A stretch of DNA of 64,000 nt. Origin: Thauera chlorobenzoica. Lineage in GTDB: Bacteria > Pseudomonadota > Gammaproteobacteria > Burkholderiales > Rhodocyclaceae. The notes beneath the pieces were generated by a model. It did not search any database. It saw nothing but the letters and a program-made list of their open reading frames with translations, and was not told the origin of the DNA. The stretch is from contig NZ_CP018839.1 of NCBI RefSeq assembly GCF_001922305.1, positions 372,001-436,000 on the forward strand, written 5' to 3'. Of the stretch, positions 35,809 through 41,744 are shown piece by piece. Each line of letters begins with the position of its first letter. Positions within the stretch are counted from its first letter, which is position 1. The position numbers and the translations under genes were made by a program.

Positions 35809-36059
35809 TCGAAACTTGCCGCCCGGGCCGGGGTTTGGTCTCGCACGCTCTCGAAGATGGCGAACTCTTCTTCGGTCAGCTTCAGCTTGCGGCCGATCTC
35901 GGCCAGCATCGAACCGAGCTTGACCCGGCCTTGCGGCTTCACAGCGGATTCCAGAATGTCGCGCATCTCCGCTTCGATGCTGCGGCCGTGTTGGGCGGCC
36001 CGCACACGGATGGCGCGATGCACTTCATCGGGCACATTTCGGACGGTAACGGATCGCAT
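35805..36059 (-). CDS. FitA/VapB-type antitoxin (ribbon-helix-helix)
   Basis: An 84-residue protein starting MRSVTVRNVPDEVHRAIRVRAAQHGRSIEAEMRDILESAV, the RHH DNA-binding signature of FitA-like antitoxins, followed by an acidic toxin-binding tail. Its stop overlaps the start of the IS66-split vapC. It is now an antitoxin whose own toxin is broken, which the cell can tolerate. Confidence 0.92.
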   Translation of the reverse strand: MRSVTVRNVPDEVHRAIRVRAAQHGRSIEAEMRDILESAVKPQGRVKLGSMLAEIGRKLKLTEEEFAIFESVRDQTPARAASFE

Positions 36060-36173
36060 CTTTCAAAATCTCTTCATGATGTAGGTGATTGCAATCTAGT
36101 GGATTGAAATCAATGACGCAATCGCCAGCATCCGCGCCCCTTTCCACCGTGCACCTAAACCGACCCGGGCGCG

Positions 36174-36202
36174 GTAGGGGCGACCCGGCGGGTCGCCCCT
36201 AC
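36174..36202. repeat. Palindromic repeat A, copy 3, with repeat B
   Basis: Perfect 14-base-arm palindrome GTAGGGGCGACCCG-G-CGGGTCGCCCCTAC. Ten bases later repeat B (GAAACAGGGGTCTGACCCCTTTCTCT) can itself fold as AGGGGTC/GACCCCT followed by T. Confidence 0.9.
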
Positions 36203-36238
36203 GTCCCTGAAACAGGGGTCTGACCCCTTTCTCTCCTT

Positions 36239-36305
36239 ACTCGTCGAAGCCTGCGTCGCGCAGTTTGCGCGTGAAGTCGAAGGTGTCGAAGGTGACGGTG
36301 CTCAT
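36239..36305 (-). pseudogene. 5' end fragment of a DUF1640-like gene
   Basis: The minus strand starts ATG and reads MSTVTFDTFDFTRKLRDAGFDE-stop, almost identical to the first 22 residues of the intact copy at 38943-39200. It then stops at TAA where the spacer begins. About 45 bp of upstream sequence is shared as well. Confidence 0.8.
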
Positions 36306-36336
36306 GGAGCGAAGGTAGGCGGGGGTCAGGGGCGGG

Positions 36337-36624
36337 TCAAGCAGCCCTGCGCTCCAGCGGCTGGATCGCGGGTGCGGGCTGCTGCTCGGCCTGCCACAGG
36401 TCGAACTGCGTCTGCATCCCCAGCCATAGTTCGGGCGACGTGCCCAGCCATGCAGCCAGGCGTAGCGCCATGCTGGCGGTGACGCCGGCGCGTGCGTTCA
36501 GCACCTTGGAAAGCATCACGCGGGAGATTTGCAGCGCCTTGGCGGCCTGCGTCACGGTCATGTCCTCGGGCAGCCATTCCCGCAGCACTTCGCCGGGGTG
36601 GGGCGGGTTGTGCATCCTGCTCAT
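36337..36624 (-). CDS. higA: HigA-type antitoxin (XRE family)
   Basis: A 95-residue HTH protein beginning MSRMHNPPHPGEVLREWLPEDMTVTQAAKALQISRVMLSKVLNARAGVTASMALRLAAWLG, the HigA/VapI pattern. CAGGAG lies 6 bases before the ATG. The HigB toxin that should precede it is reduced to a C-terminal remnant, so this is an orphan antitoxin. Confidence 0.92.
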   Translation of the reverse strand: MSRMHNPPHPGEVLREWLPEDMTVTQAAKALQISRVMLSKVLNARAGVTASMALRLAAWLGTSPELWLGMQTQFDLWQAEQQPAPAIQPLERRAA

Positions 36625-36715
36625 CGTGCGCTCCTGGTGATCATCCTGGTAATCGACCAAAACGGCGTTTTCGCCCTCGAAGGTGAAGGTCATCCGCCAG
36701 TTGCCGTTCACCCAA
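36625..36715 (-). pseudogene. C-terminal remnant of a HigB toxin
   Basis: Immediately before higA the minus strand reads VNGNWRMTFTFEGENAVLVDYQDDH, the conserved end of RelE/HigB toxins (WRxTFxFENGDAxLVDYQDYH). The upstream part is missing: homology breaks at repeat-A spacer sequence (AACCGACCCGGGCGCGG). The frame runs on into higA without a stop. No active toxin can be made. Confidence 0.8.
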
Positions 36716-36730
36716 ACCGACCCGGGCGCG

Positions 36731-36830
36731 GTAGGGGCGACCCGCCGGGTCGCCCCTGCGTTCCCGCGCACGCCGCGCAAGATTTTGCGCCCCCCGCCCT
36801 CGTAGAGAAATAGGGGTCTGACCCCTTTTT
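36731..36830. repeat. Palindromic repeat A, copy 4, with repeat B
   Basis: GTAGGGGCGACCCG-C-CGGGTCGCCCCTGC has one unpaired end base. It is followed by GCCGCGCAAGATTTTGCGCCCC, a stretch that recurs at about 41785, then repeat B in its best form, AATAGGGGTCTGACCCCTTTTTT, which looks like a terminator on the plus strand. Confidence 0.85.
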
Positions 36831-36851
36831 TCCGTCATGCCAGCGCAAGGC

Positions 36852-36925
36852 GGTGGGCGACCCGGCGGGTCGCCCCTACGTCCGGGCGAATTGCCCCCAA
36901 GACCCAGGTGAAACAGGGGGCAGCC
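36852..36925. repeat. Palindromic repeat A, copy 5, with degraded repeat B
   Basis: GGTGGGCGACCCGGCGGGTCGCCCCTAC has lost two bases of the left arm. The lead-in ATGCCAGCGCAAGGCGG is shared with the copy at 40826. Repeat B follows as GAAACAGGGGGCAGCCTCCTTTTC. Confidence 0.8.
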
Positions 36926-36942
36926 TCCTTTTCTGCTTCAGA

Positions 36943-37368
36943 TCAATGCTGCTGCAGCCAGTCGCTGAATTCCGCTACCGTGAGGATCGGGATGTGAAAC
37001 TGTGATCTCACCGCCTGAATGTCGCCATCGCCGCTGACCAAGGCATCGGCGCAGGCAGCGGCGGCGAGCGCCAGGAAGGCGATGTCGTCCGCATCATGCA
37101 CGCAGGGCAGGCCTTGCGGTGCGGCGTCCACCTTCACGGTTTCGACGTAGGGGAGGAATTCGGCCAGAAGGCATTCCTGTTCTTCGCGGCGGAGCTTGAA
37201 CTTCGGGTAGCTCAGCACCCGCAGCAGTTCGCTGACGGTGTCGCGGCTGGCCAGGGCGACGAAGCGCTTGGCCTGCCACGCCTCTCTCAACCAGGTGAAG
37301 CGGCCCCGCGAGAAGATCAGTGCGGAGACCAGGCAGTTGGTGTCGAGAACAACGCGCGGAACGCTCAT
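36943..37368 (-). CDS. PIN-domain toxin (PIN_3 / COG1569 type)
   Basis: A 141-residue protein: VVLDTNCLVSALIF holds the first acidic residue, DADDIAFLALA the C-terminal Asp pair, and ADALVSGDGDIQAV the last conserved Asp. This is the PIN_3 group of putative TA toxins. It overlaps the upstream AbrB-like antitoxin by 4 bp. All key acids are present, so it is probably functional. Confidence 0.9.
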   Translation of the reverse strand: MSVPRVVLDTNCLVSALIFSRGRFTWLREAWQAKRFVALASRDTVSELLRVLSYPKFKLRREEQECLLAEFLPYVETVKVDAAPQGLPCVHDADDIAFLALAAAACADALVSGDGDIQAVRSQFHIPILTVAEFSDWLQQH

Positions 37369-37589
37369 GCGCGCTTTCTGGCCCAGGCGATGGCGTCACC
37401 CACATCGTCCTGGGTGATGCCCAGTTCTTCCAGCTTTGCCCGTACCGCATCGGCTTGCTGCAGACGCACCGGCGTCAGCACGATCTTGCCGTCCTCAACT
37501 GCGACGTCATAGTAGTCGGCCTCGCCAACGGTCTGGACGATGGCCTTGGGCAGGGTGATCTGGTTCTTGCTCGTGCGCTTGGCCAGCAT
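37365..37589 (-). CDS. AbrB/MazE-type antitoxin
   Basis: A 74-residue swapped-hairpin DNA-binding protein: MLAKRTSKNQITLPKAIVQTVGEADYYDVAVEDGKIVLTPV is the SpoVT/AbrB pattern. The C-terminal helices (ADAVRAKLEELGITQDDVGDAIAWARK) would bind the PIN toxin encoded next. The ATG at 37589 begins the domain; a longer frame to 37661 adds 24 residues from the upstream repeat and is unlikely. Confidence 0.9.
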   Translation of the reverse strand: MLAKRTSKNQITLPKAIVQTVGEADYYDVAVEDGKIVLTPVRLQQADAVRAKLEELGITQDDVGDAIAWARKRA

Positions 37590-37652
37590 GGCGATCTCGG
37601 AAAGTAATGAAGTAAGGAATTCAATTCTAGTCCGATTCTTGCAAATGGACGC

Positions 37653-37757
37653 CGATTTCAACTCAACTCACGCCATGGCAACTGCTGTGCCTGGCGTCGA
37701 GAAGGGCTCCCGGATCGACGGTCATGGCTGTAGGGGCGACCCGGCGGGTCGCCCTGA
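37653..37757. repeat. Repeat C copy 1, leading into palindromic repeat A copy 6
   Basis: TTTCAACTCAACTCACGCCATGG... up to ...CATGGCTGTAGGGGCGACCCGGCG is repeated with four or five changes at 38590-38690. Each copy lies just upstream of a TA operon start. The palindrome itself (37730-37757) is degraded on its right arm. Confidence 0.85.
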
Positions 37758-37914
37758 CGAACCACCGGCTCGCCCCCACGACCCAGGTGAATAGGGGGGC
37801 AGAGGTGTGCATGCTCTGATTGTGGTGGAATCCCGTAGATCAACAGGCTGCAGGAAGTAGGGATCTGGCCTCTTTTTCCCTTCCGCGGGCGTCACGCCTA
37901 TGGCTGCAGCGATA

Positions 37915-38238
37915 TCAGCCTTTAGCCAGCTTCAGCGCTTTTTTGAAGCGCTTGAGGTCGGCCACGGCAAAGAGCTGACTGCGGCCAACCGTTACGCTGG
38001 GCTGAAGCTTTCCGCTTGCAACATGGCGACGGAAGGTCGACATCGAGACCTCCAGGTACTCGACCGCCTCCTCGGCGGTGAACTCGTCGCCAGAAAGATG
38101 GCCGAACAACTCCTCGTGGCTCAGATCTTCGCCACGGAAGGCATGGGTCGACAGGAGAACGAAGAACCTCTGCCGCTCGGCCGCAGGCATGCGTTTGAGG
38201 TCATGGAAGAGTTCTTCAGCTGTTGCTGTGAATGCCAT
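37915..38238 (-). CDS. Helix-turn-helix antitoxin partner of RelE-like toxin
   Basis: A 107-residue protein. The N-terminal part (ATAEELFHDLKRMPAAERQRFFVLL) is a short helical segment found in such antitoxins, and the C-terminal part is an excisionase-like HTH (FTAEEAVEYLEVSMSTFRRHVASGKLQPSVTVGRSQLFAVADLKRF). It lies 4 bp downstream of a RelE/ParE-like toxin gene, so toxin comes first, as in HigBA-type operons. Confidence 0.85.
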   Translation of the reverse strand: MAFTATAEELFHDLKRMPAAERQRFFVLLSTHAFRGEDLSHEELFGHLSGDEFTAEEAVEYLEVSMSTFRRHVASGKLQPSVTVGRSQLFAVADLKRFKKALKLAKG

Positions 38239-38242
38239 CGTT

Positions 38243-38557
38243 CTATCCCTCCGCGCGCAAGTACCGCTTGAGCTCGTCGTAGAAATTCTCATGCGATCCT
38301 ACTTGGTAAAAATCGATAATGAGAAGCGCAAGCGGTTGATCTCCAGCCTCTGCGCCGGGAGGGCGGTAGGCAACCAGGTATTCCTGCCGGTTGAACTTGA
38401 ATTTGTAGATCCACACCCCGGCCAGATCCTCAACCTTGAGTTCGCCGATTTCGGGGGCCTCACAAATCGCCTCGACGGCGTCCTCAATCGCAAGCTGCAA
38501 CGGCTTGTGCGCCTTCTTCACGAAGCGACTGAAAGGAGGTTTGTAGTTGGGCTTCAT
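38243..38557 (-). CDS. RelE/ParE-family toxin
   Basis: A 104-residue protein with the RelE fold pattern: FVKKAHKPLQLAIEDAVEAICEAPEIGELKVEDLAGVWIYKFKFNRQEYLVAYRP, then LLIIDFYQVGSHENFYDELKRYL. Likely mRNA interferase or gyrase inhibitor; which one cannot be told. The ATG at 38557 is preceded by a short palindrome, a possible operator, but has no clear Shine-Dalgarno. Confidence 0.88.
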   Translation of the reverse strand: MKPNYKPPFSRFVKKAHKPLQLAIEDAVEAICEAPEIGELKVEDLAGVWIYKFKFNRQEYLVAYRPPGAEAGDQPLALLIIDFYQVGSHENFYDELKRYLRAEG

Positions 38558-38573
38558 CGTTTGACTGATTTTG

Positions 38574-38587
38574 TGCCAAAACTGGCA
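38574..38587. promoter_or_regulatory. Possible operator of the RelE/HTH operon
   Basis: TGCCA-AAAC-TGGCA, a 5-base-arm inverted repeat 17 bp upstream of the toxin start. Small, hence low confidence. Confidence 0.4.
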
Positions 38588-38589
38588 TT

Positions 38590-38692
38590 TTTTCAACTCA
38601 ACTCACGCCATGGAAACTGCTGCGCCTGGCGTCGAGAAGGGCTCCCGGATCGACGGCCATGGCTGTAGGGGCGACCCGGCGAATTGCCCCTA
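38590..38692. repeat. Repeat C copy 2, leading into palindromic repeat A copy 7
   Basis: Second copy of the approximately 100-bp sequence at 37653. Its palindrome (38665-38692) has GAATT in the right arm in place of GGGTC, so it pairs only partly. Repeat B follows as GAAATAGGGGGCCGTCCCCTTTC. Confidence 0.85.
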
Positions 38693-38723
38693 CGTCCCAG
38701 GTGAAATAGGGGGCCGTCCCCTT

Positions 38724-38825
38724 TCCCCCTTCTCGGGCTTCGGTGATTCTGTTCGTGGCCCCTATGCAGCCTCCCATGGGTTGATAACGGTCACGCCGGC
38801 GGTCTGGAAGGGGCTTGTGTCGCGC
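38724..38825 (-). pseudogene. Displaced 3' end of the PIN toxin gene at 32945
   Basis: About 100 bp nearly identical to 32906-33008: the last codons on the minus strand read DTSPFQTAGVTVINPWEAA-stop, plus the downstream spacer CTTCTCGGGCTTCGGTGATTCTG. The rest of the gene is absent. This shows that gene ends travel with their spacers in this island. Confidence 0.85.
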
Positions 38826-38942
38826 GGGCTAAACGGCGAACGTGCTTCATGGTCGCCCTTGGCACAGGGGGGAGCGCGGCCCGAATGGTCGGCAACTAAA
38901 GACGCTAGCACACGCCACGCTTCACTACCGAGAGGCGGTGTT

Positions 38943-39200
38943 TCAGCCCAGCTTGAGGATGGCCGCGACGATGCCGACGCCGGCGGCGATCAGGCCGCCG
39001 AGCTTGATGGTCAGGCGCAACTCCTGGGCCTGCATGTCCTTGCCGAGTACGTCCATGCGAAAGTCGAAGTGCTCGCGCGTGACCAGCTTTTCTTGCGACT
39101 CGGCGAGCACGCGCACGACGGTCTCCGCCTGCTTCTCGTCGAAGCCTGCGTCGCGCAGTTTGCGCGTGAATTCGAGGGTGTCGAAGGTGACGGTGCTCAT
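38943..39200 (-). CDS. DUF1640/CCDC90-like small coiled-coil membrane protein
   Basis: An 85-residue protein with an N-terminal helix (FDTLEFTRKLRDAGFDEKQAETVVRVLAESQEKLVTREHFD), a short coiled coil and a C-terminal membrane helix (LGGLIAAGVGIVAAILKLG). This is the layout of bacterial DUF1640 proteins, whose function is unknown. Two fragments of the same gene lie at 32668-32745 (3' end) and 36239-36305 (5' end). No clear ribosome site precedes the ATG. Confidence 0.8.
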   Translation of the reverse strand: MSTVTFDTLEFTRKLRDAGFDEKQAETVVRVLAESQEKLVTREHFDFRMDVLGKDMQAQELRLTIKLGGLIAAGVGIVAAILKLG

Positions 39201-39297
39201 GGGGCGAAGATAGGCTGGGATCGGGGGCGGGTCAAGCTGCCACCTCCTTGGGAGGAATAGGGGCCTGACCCCTTTTCCCTCCCGGAATGGGTAGCCG

Positions 39298-39588
39298 TCA
39301 GGTATGTAGCACTGACAGGGCGCCGGGATTGGCCTCGACGATCCTCAACAGAGCGCGGGCTGGCCCTGCCGGGCGAACCCGGTGCTGTTCCCTGTTCTGC
39401 AGGGTCTTGGGCTTGACCCCGATCAGGTAGGCGAAACGGGTCTGGCTCAGGCCGGTACGTTCCCGGATGGCCTTGACGTCGGGTTCCGGAAACTCGTGCA
39501 CCTTCACTCCCGCGACCGTTTCGCCACGCATGTGGCGCCCTATGTCGCGAACGCTCTCCAGCAGCGCGTCGAATTGCTTATCGTCCAT
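39298..39588 (-). CDS. NadS/HigA-like XRE antitoxin, toxin partner truncated
   Basis: A 96-residue HTH protein: ALLESVRDIGRHMRGETVAGVKVHEFPEPDVKAIRERTGLSQTRFAYLIGVKPKTLQNREQ is the pattern of antitoxins paired with RelE-like toxins (NadS type). A strong GGAGGTGAGCC precedes the ATG. Its toxin survives only as a C-terminal remnant at 39578-39683, overlapping this start by 11 bases. Confidence 0.88.
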   Translation of the reverse strand: MDDKQFDALLESVRDIGRHMRGETVAGVKVHEFPEPDVKAIRERTGLSQTRFAYLIGVKPKTLQNREQHRVRPAGPARALLRIVEANPGALSVLHT

Positions 39589-39683
39589 GGCTCACCTCCG
39601 CGTCGATTACATCGGCCAGCCGCCGTAGCTGGTCCTTGGTCAGGTCGGCCGCCACATTTTTGGCATAGGCGAGAGAAACAGGG
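39578..39683 (-). pseudogene. C-terminal remnant of a RelE-like toxin
   Basis: The minus strand reads VSLAYAKNVAADLTKDQLRRLADVIDAEVSHGR-stop, the typical end of the RelE-like toxins that precede NadS antitoxins (YAKNxxxxLT). Upstream of residue V the sequence switches abruptly to a brnT fragment, so the toxin's catalytic part is lost. Confidence 0.8.
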
Positions 39684-39795
39684 GGCTTCGCCGCGGGGCG
39701 TCCAGACCATGACCACCATCCGGCCATCCAGCTTGCCGACGGTGATGTGGCGCGGCTCGCTGTAATCCTCGCGGGTGTCCTCGGCGGTGAAGTAC
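39684..39795 (-). pseudogene. Internal fragment of a brnT toxin gene
   Basis: About 110 bp matching 41243-41352 inside the intact brnT. The minus strand reads YFTAEDTREDYSEPRHITVGKLDGRMVVMVWTPRGEA. It lacks both ends of the gene and is fused to the RelE remnant on one side and to non-homologous sequence on the other. Confidence 0.85.
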
Positions 39796-39851
39796 CTTTC
39801 CGCCATCGCTGGCAAACAAGCAGCGTGCGGGCTTGGTCGCCCGGAAACGTC

Positions 39852-40090
39852 GGCGCACAGCCGCGCCTCTCTTCGCGGCTTTTTTGTGCGTGCTCGGTGT
39901 TGCTGTTATGGGCGGGCCGGGCGGGAGGGCGCAAGCCCTGCCGGTGCCGACTACCGGTCGACCAACCCGCTCGGCTCCGCCCACCCTCTTGGTCGGGGGC
40001 TGGCGGAAGTTCAAACCGCTAGTTGGCGTATCACCGCATGGCTGACACCGCCCTCACGACCCAGGTGAATAGGGGGGCGACCCCTTTCCC
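39852..40090 (+). repeat. Duplicated ash-like element, copy 1
   Basis: About 238 bp, nearly identical to 41502-41739. It contains a hairpin with T-run, GTGCGTGCTCGGTGTTGCT, TTATGGGCGGGCCGGGCGGGAGGGCGCAAG, an ACCGGTCGACCAACCC segment and CTAGTTGGCGTATCACCGCATGG. This sequence resembles the conserved leader of P4-type phage ash genes (Ash family, Pfam Phage_ASH), where the same DNA is widely conserved across proteobacteria. A frame through it translates to FFVRARCCCYGRAGREGASPAG, the Ash motif. Whether it is a peptide gene, an RNA or a regulatory leader is unknown. Confidence 0.65.
39859..39886 (+). terminator. Terminator-like hairpin in ash-like element, copy 1
   Basis: AGCCGCG (39859-39865), 8-base loop, CGCGGCT (39874-39880), then a run of six T. 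Identical in copy 2 at 41509-41536. Confidence 0.6.
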
Positions 40091-40097
40091 ACTTCCC

Positions 40098-40496
40098 TTA
40101 TTTGGTGTCGGGCGGGGCCTTCGATCTGCGGCCCAGGAATGCGACCCCCAGGGTGCCGATCGTGACAGTTGCGATCGTGCCGCCCAGCCAAGGCTGGCCG
40201 TTGAGCCCGGCATAAATGCCGCCGGCGATGCCGAGCGAGGCCACGACAATGGCCGAAAGCTGCCCGATCACGCGCTCGACAAAAATGAATCGGTTGACGA
40301 TCACGTCCTGCCGCCTGCGGTGCTCGGCTTCGGTTCTGGTTTGCTCGATGACGAAATCAACCAGATCGGGGCGAAAGTGGTGAAGGCGCTCCAACTGTTC
40401 AACAGGCAGCAGCAGAGCATCAGACTCATGCGATTGCACCGTCAGTTGGTCACCGTTGCGATTTGTAGCCTTCGCCTGAACTGCCTTTGTTGCCAT
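40098..40496 (-). CDS. DUF2335-family membrane protein
   Basis: A 132-residue protein. The cytoplasmic N-terminal part (LLPVEQLERLHHFRPDLVDFVIEQTRTEAEHRRRQDVIVNRF) precedes two membrane helices (about residues 79-97 and 102-122), the pattern of the uncharacterised DUF2335 family. It overlaps the small gene upstream by 47 bp. DUF2335 genes often lie in mobile or TA-rich regions; no function is known. Confidence 0.82.
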   Translation of the reverse strand: MATKAVQAKATNRNGDQLTVQSHESDALLLPVEQLERLHHFRPDLVDFVIEQTRTEAEHRRRQDVIVNRFIFVERVIGQLSAIVVASLGIAGGIYAGLNGQPWLGGTIATVTIGTLGVAFLGRRSKAPPDTK

Positions 40497-40671
40497 ATGC
40501 TGCGGTGCTCGCCTTGATGTCGATGCTTATGCGTCGAACGTCGCCGCGCAAGCGCATTCTGTCGTCCTTGAAGCCTTTCCCCTTGCGGGGCCGAACGTAA
40601 CGGCGGCCTGTAAAGAGGTAGCTTTCGATGACGCTGGCGAAGCCATCAATCCAGTTCATCAGGTGGTTCAT
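40450..40671 (-). CDS. Small basic protein upstream of DUF2335 gene, function unknown
   Basis: A 73-residue protein, MNHLMNWIDGFASVIESYLFTGRRYVRPRKGKGF..., strongly basic in the middle. A perfect GGAGGT ribosome site lies 6 bases before the ATG, and the 3' end overlaps the DUF2335 gene in another frame, so the pair is probably translated together. I recognise no family. Confidence 0.65.
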   Translation of the reverse strand: MNHLMNWIDGFASVIESYLFTGRRYVRPRKGKGFKDDRMRLRGDVRRISIDIKASTAAYGNKGSSGEGYKSQR

Positions 40672-40690
40672 GTTTACCTCCAGTCATGCA

Positions 40691-40713
40691 AAAGCCGCAC
40701 TGGTGGCGGCTTT
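40691..40713. terminator. Hairpin upstream of the 73-residue gene
   Basis: AAAGCCGC (40691-40698), 7-base loop, GCGGCTTT (40706-40713). It is symmetric, so it could stop transcription on either strand or act as an attenuator 20 bp before the start at 40671. Confidence 0.4.
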
Positions 40714-40825
40714 GAATCTGACGACACAACTGTAGCATCGTTCGGCGGCGAATGTCTTGTGCCGGCTTCCGTCCCGCACCCACTGCGGTACGAGCTTGCA
40801 TCCACAGCCATGCCAGCGCAAGGCG

Positions 40826-40854
40826 GCAGGGGCGACCCGGCGGGTCGCCCCTAC
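40826..40854. repeat. Palindromic repeat A, copy 8, with two B-like elements
   Basis: GCAGGGGCGACCCG-G-CGGGTCGCCCCTAC, then GGGGTGAAACAGGGGTCTTGAAACAGGGGTCCGACCCCTTTCC: the first half of repeat B is duplicated here. Confidence 0.85.
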
Positions 40855-40940
40855 GACTCAGGGGTGAAACAGGGGTCTTGAAACAGGGGTCCGACCCCTT
40901 TCCTGCTTCTTCCGAACTTCCGGTTGATGAGGCCGACGGC

Positions 40941-41210
40941 TTACGCCGGGGAGTGCGTCTTGAGCCAGTCCTTCAGGGCGGCGTTCATGCGCGTCTGCCA
41001 GCCCTTGCCGGTGGCCCTGAAGGCTTCCACGACCTCGGCATCGTACCGGACCGTCAGGGCCAGCTTAGGGCTGCCAGCTTTCGGGCGGCCCCGGCGGACC
41101 CGCTTGTCGCCGACATACTCGTCTGCCTGCTCGAAGAACTCGTCGGTCAACTCCGGCGCATCGTCCGGGTCAATCCAGTCGGTGTGCGTAGCGCGCTTGT
41201 TCGCGTTCAT
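40941..41210 (-). CDS. brnA: BrnA antitoxin
   Basis: An 89-residue RHH-type antitoxin. The acidic N-terminal part (TDWIDPDDAPELTDEFFEQADEYVGDKRVRRGRP) and C-terminal DNA-binding part (LTVRYDAEVVEAFRATGKGWQTRMNAALKDWLKTH) match BrnA. It overlaps the end of brnT by 41 bp. BrnA should repress the operator upstream of brnT. Confidence 0.95.
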   Translation of the reverse strand: MNANKRATHTDWIDPDDAPELTDEFFEQADEYVGDKRVRRGRPKAGSPKLALTVRYDAEVVEAFRATGKGWQTRMNAALKDWLKTHSPA

Positions 41211-41442
41211 TGGCTTTCCTCATGCTGATGATGCGGCGGGCTTCGCCGCGGGGCGTCCAGACCATGACCACCATCCGGCCATCCAGCTTGCCGACGGTGA
41301 TGTGGCGCGGCTCGCTGTAATCCTCGCGGGTGTCCTCGGCGGTGAAGTGCCTGCCTGCGAACACCTCGCCGGCTCGGGCGAAATCCATGCCCCGCTCGGT
41401 CAGGGTTTTGTCGCGCTTGTCAGAGTCGAACTCGATTTCCAT
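41170..41442 (-). CDS. brnT: BrnT ribonuclease toxin
   Basis: A 90-residue DUF497 toxin: MEIEFDSDKRDKTLTERGMDFARAGEVF, DYSEPRHITVGKLDGRMVVMVWTPRGEARRIISMRKANEREQARY contains the family's GxxxGRxxxxxxTxRGxxxRIISxRxAxxxE pattern with its catalytic Arg and His/Glu region. Complete, with a complete antitoxin after it, so brnTA is probably an active pair. Part of this gene is duplicated at 39684-39795. Confidence 0.95.
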   Translation of the reverse strand: MEIEFDSDKRDKTLTERGMDFARAGEVFAGRHFTAEDTREDYSEPRHITVGKLDGRMVVMVWTPRGEARRIISMRKANEREQARYAHRLD

Positions 41443-41451
41443 ACGAATTAT

Positions 41452-41496
41452 TGTAGTTACAACAAAAAAGAGGATCAAGTGATTTTTGTAACTACA
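41452..41496. promoter_or_regulatory. Operator of brnTA
   Basis: TGTAGTTACAA (41452-41462) and TTGTAACTACA (41486-41496) form perfect 11-base arms around a 23-base AT-rich spacer, 10 bp upstream of brnT. It is a good candidate BrnA binding site. The sequence is far more AT-rich than its surroundings. Confidence 0.72.
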
Positions 41497-41501
41497 CCCT
41501 T

Positions 41502-41739
41502 GGCGCACAGCCGCGCCTCTCTTCGCGGCTTTTTTGTGCGTGCTCGGTGTTGCTCTTATGGGCGGGCCGGGCGGGAGGGCGCAAGCCCTGCCGGCGCCAA
41601 CTACCGGTCGACCAACCCGCTTGGCTCCGCCCACCCTCTTGGTCGGGGGCTGGCGGAAGTTCAAACCGCTAGTTGGCGTATCACCGCATGGCTGACACCG
41701 CCCTCACGACCCAGGTGAATAAGGGGCGACCCCTTTCCC
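41502..41739 (+). repeat. Duplicated ash-like element, copy 2
   Basis: Second copy of 39852-40090 with only a few substitutions, here directly after the brnTA operator and before repeat A copy 9. The shared unit includes the terminator-like hairpin (41509-41536). Confidence 0.65.
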
Positions 41740-41744
41740 CCGCG

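Noticed and set aside
39775..40068. 97-codon plus-strand frame through the ash-like element as a coding gene
   Set aside because: It resembles Ash proteins, but the same DNA is conserved outside the frame and no ribosome site precedes it; listed as a repeat element instead.
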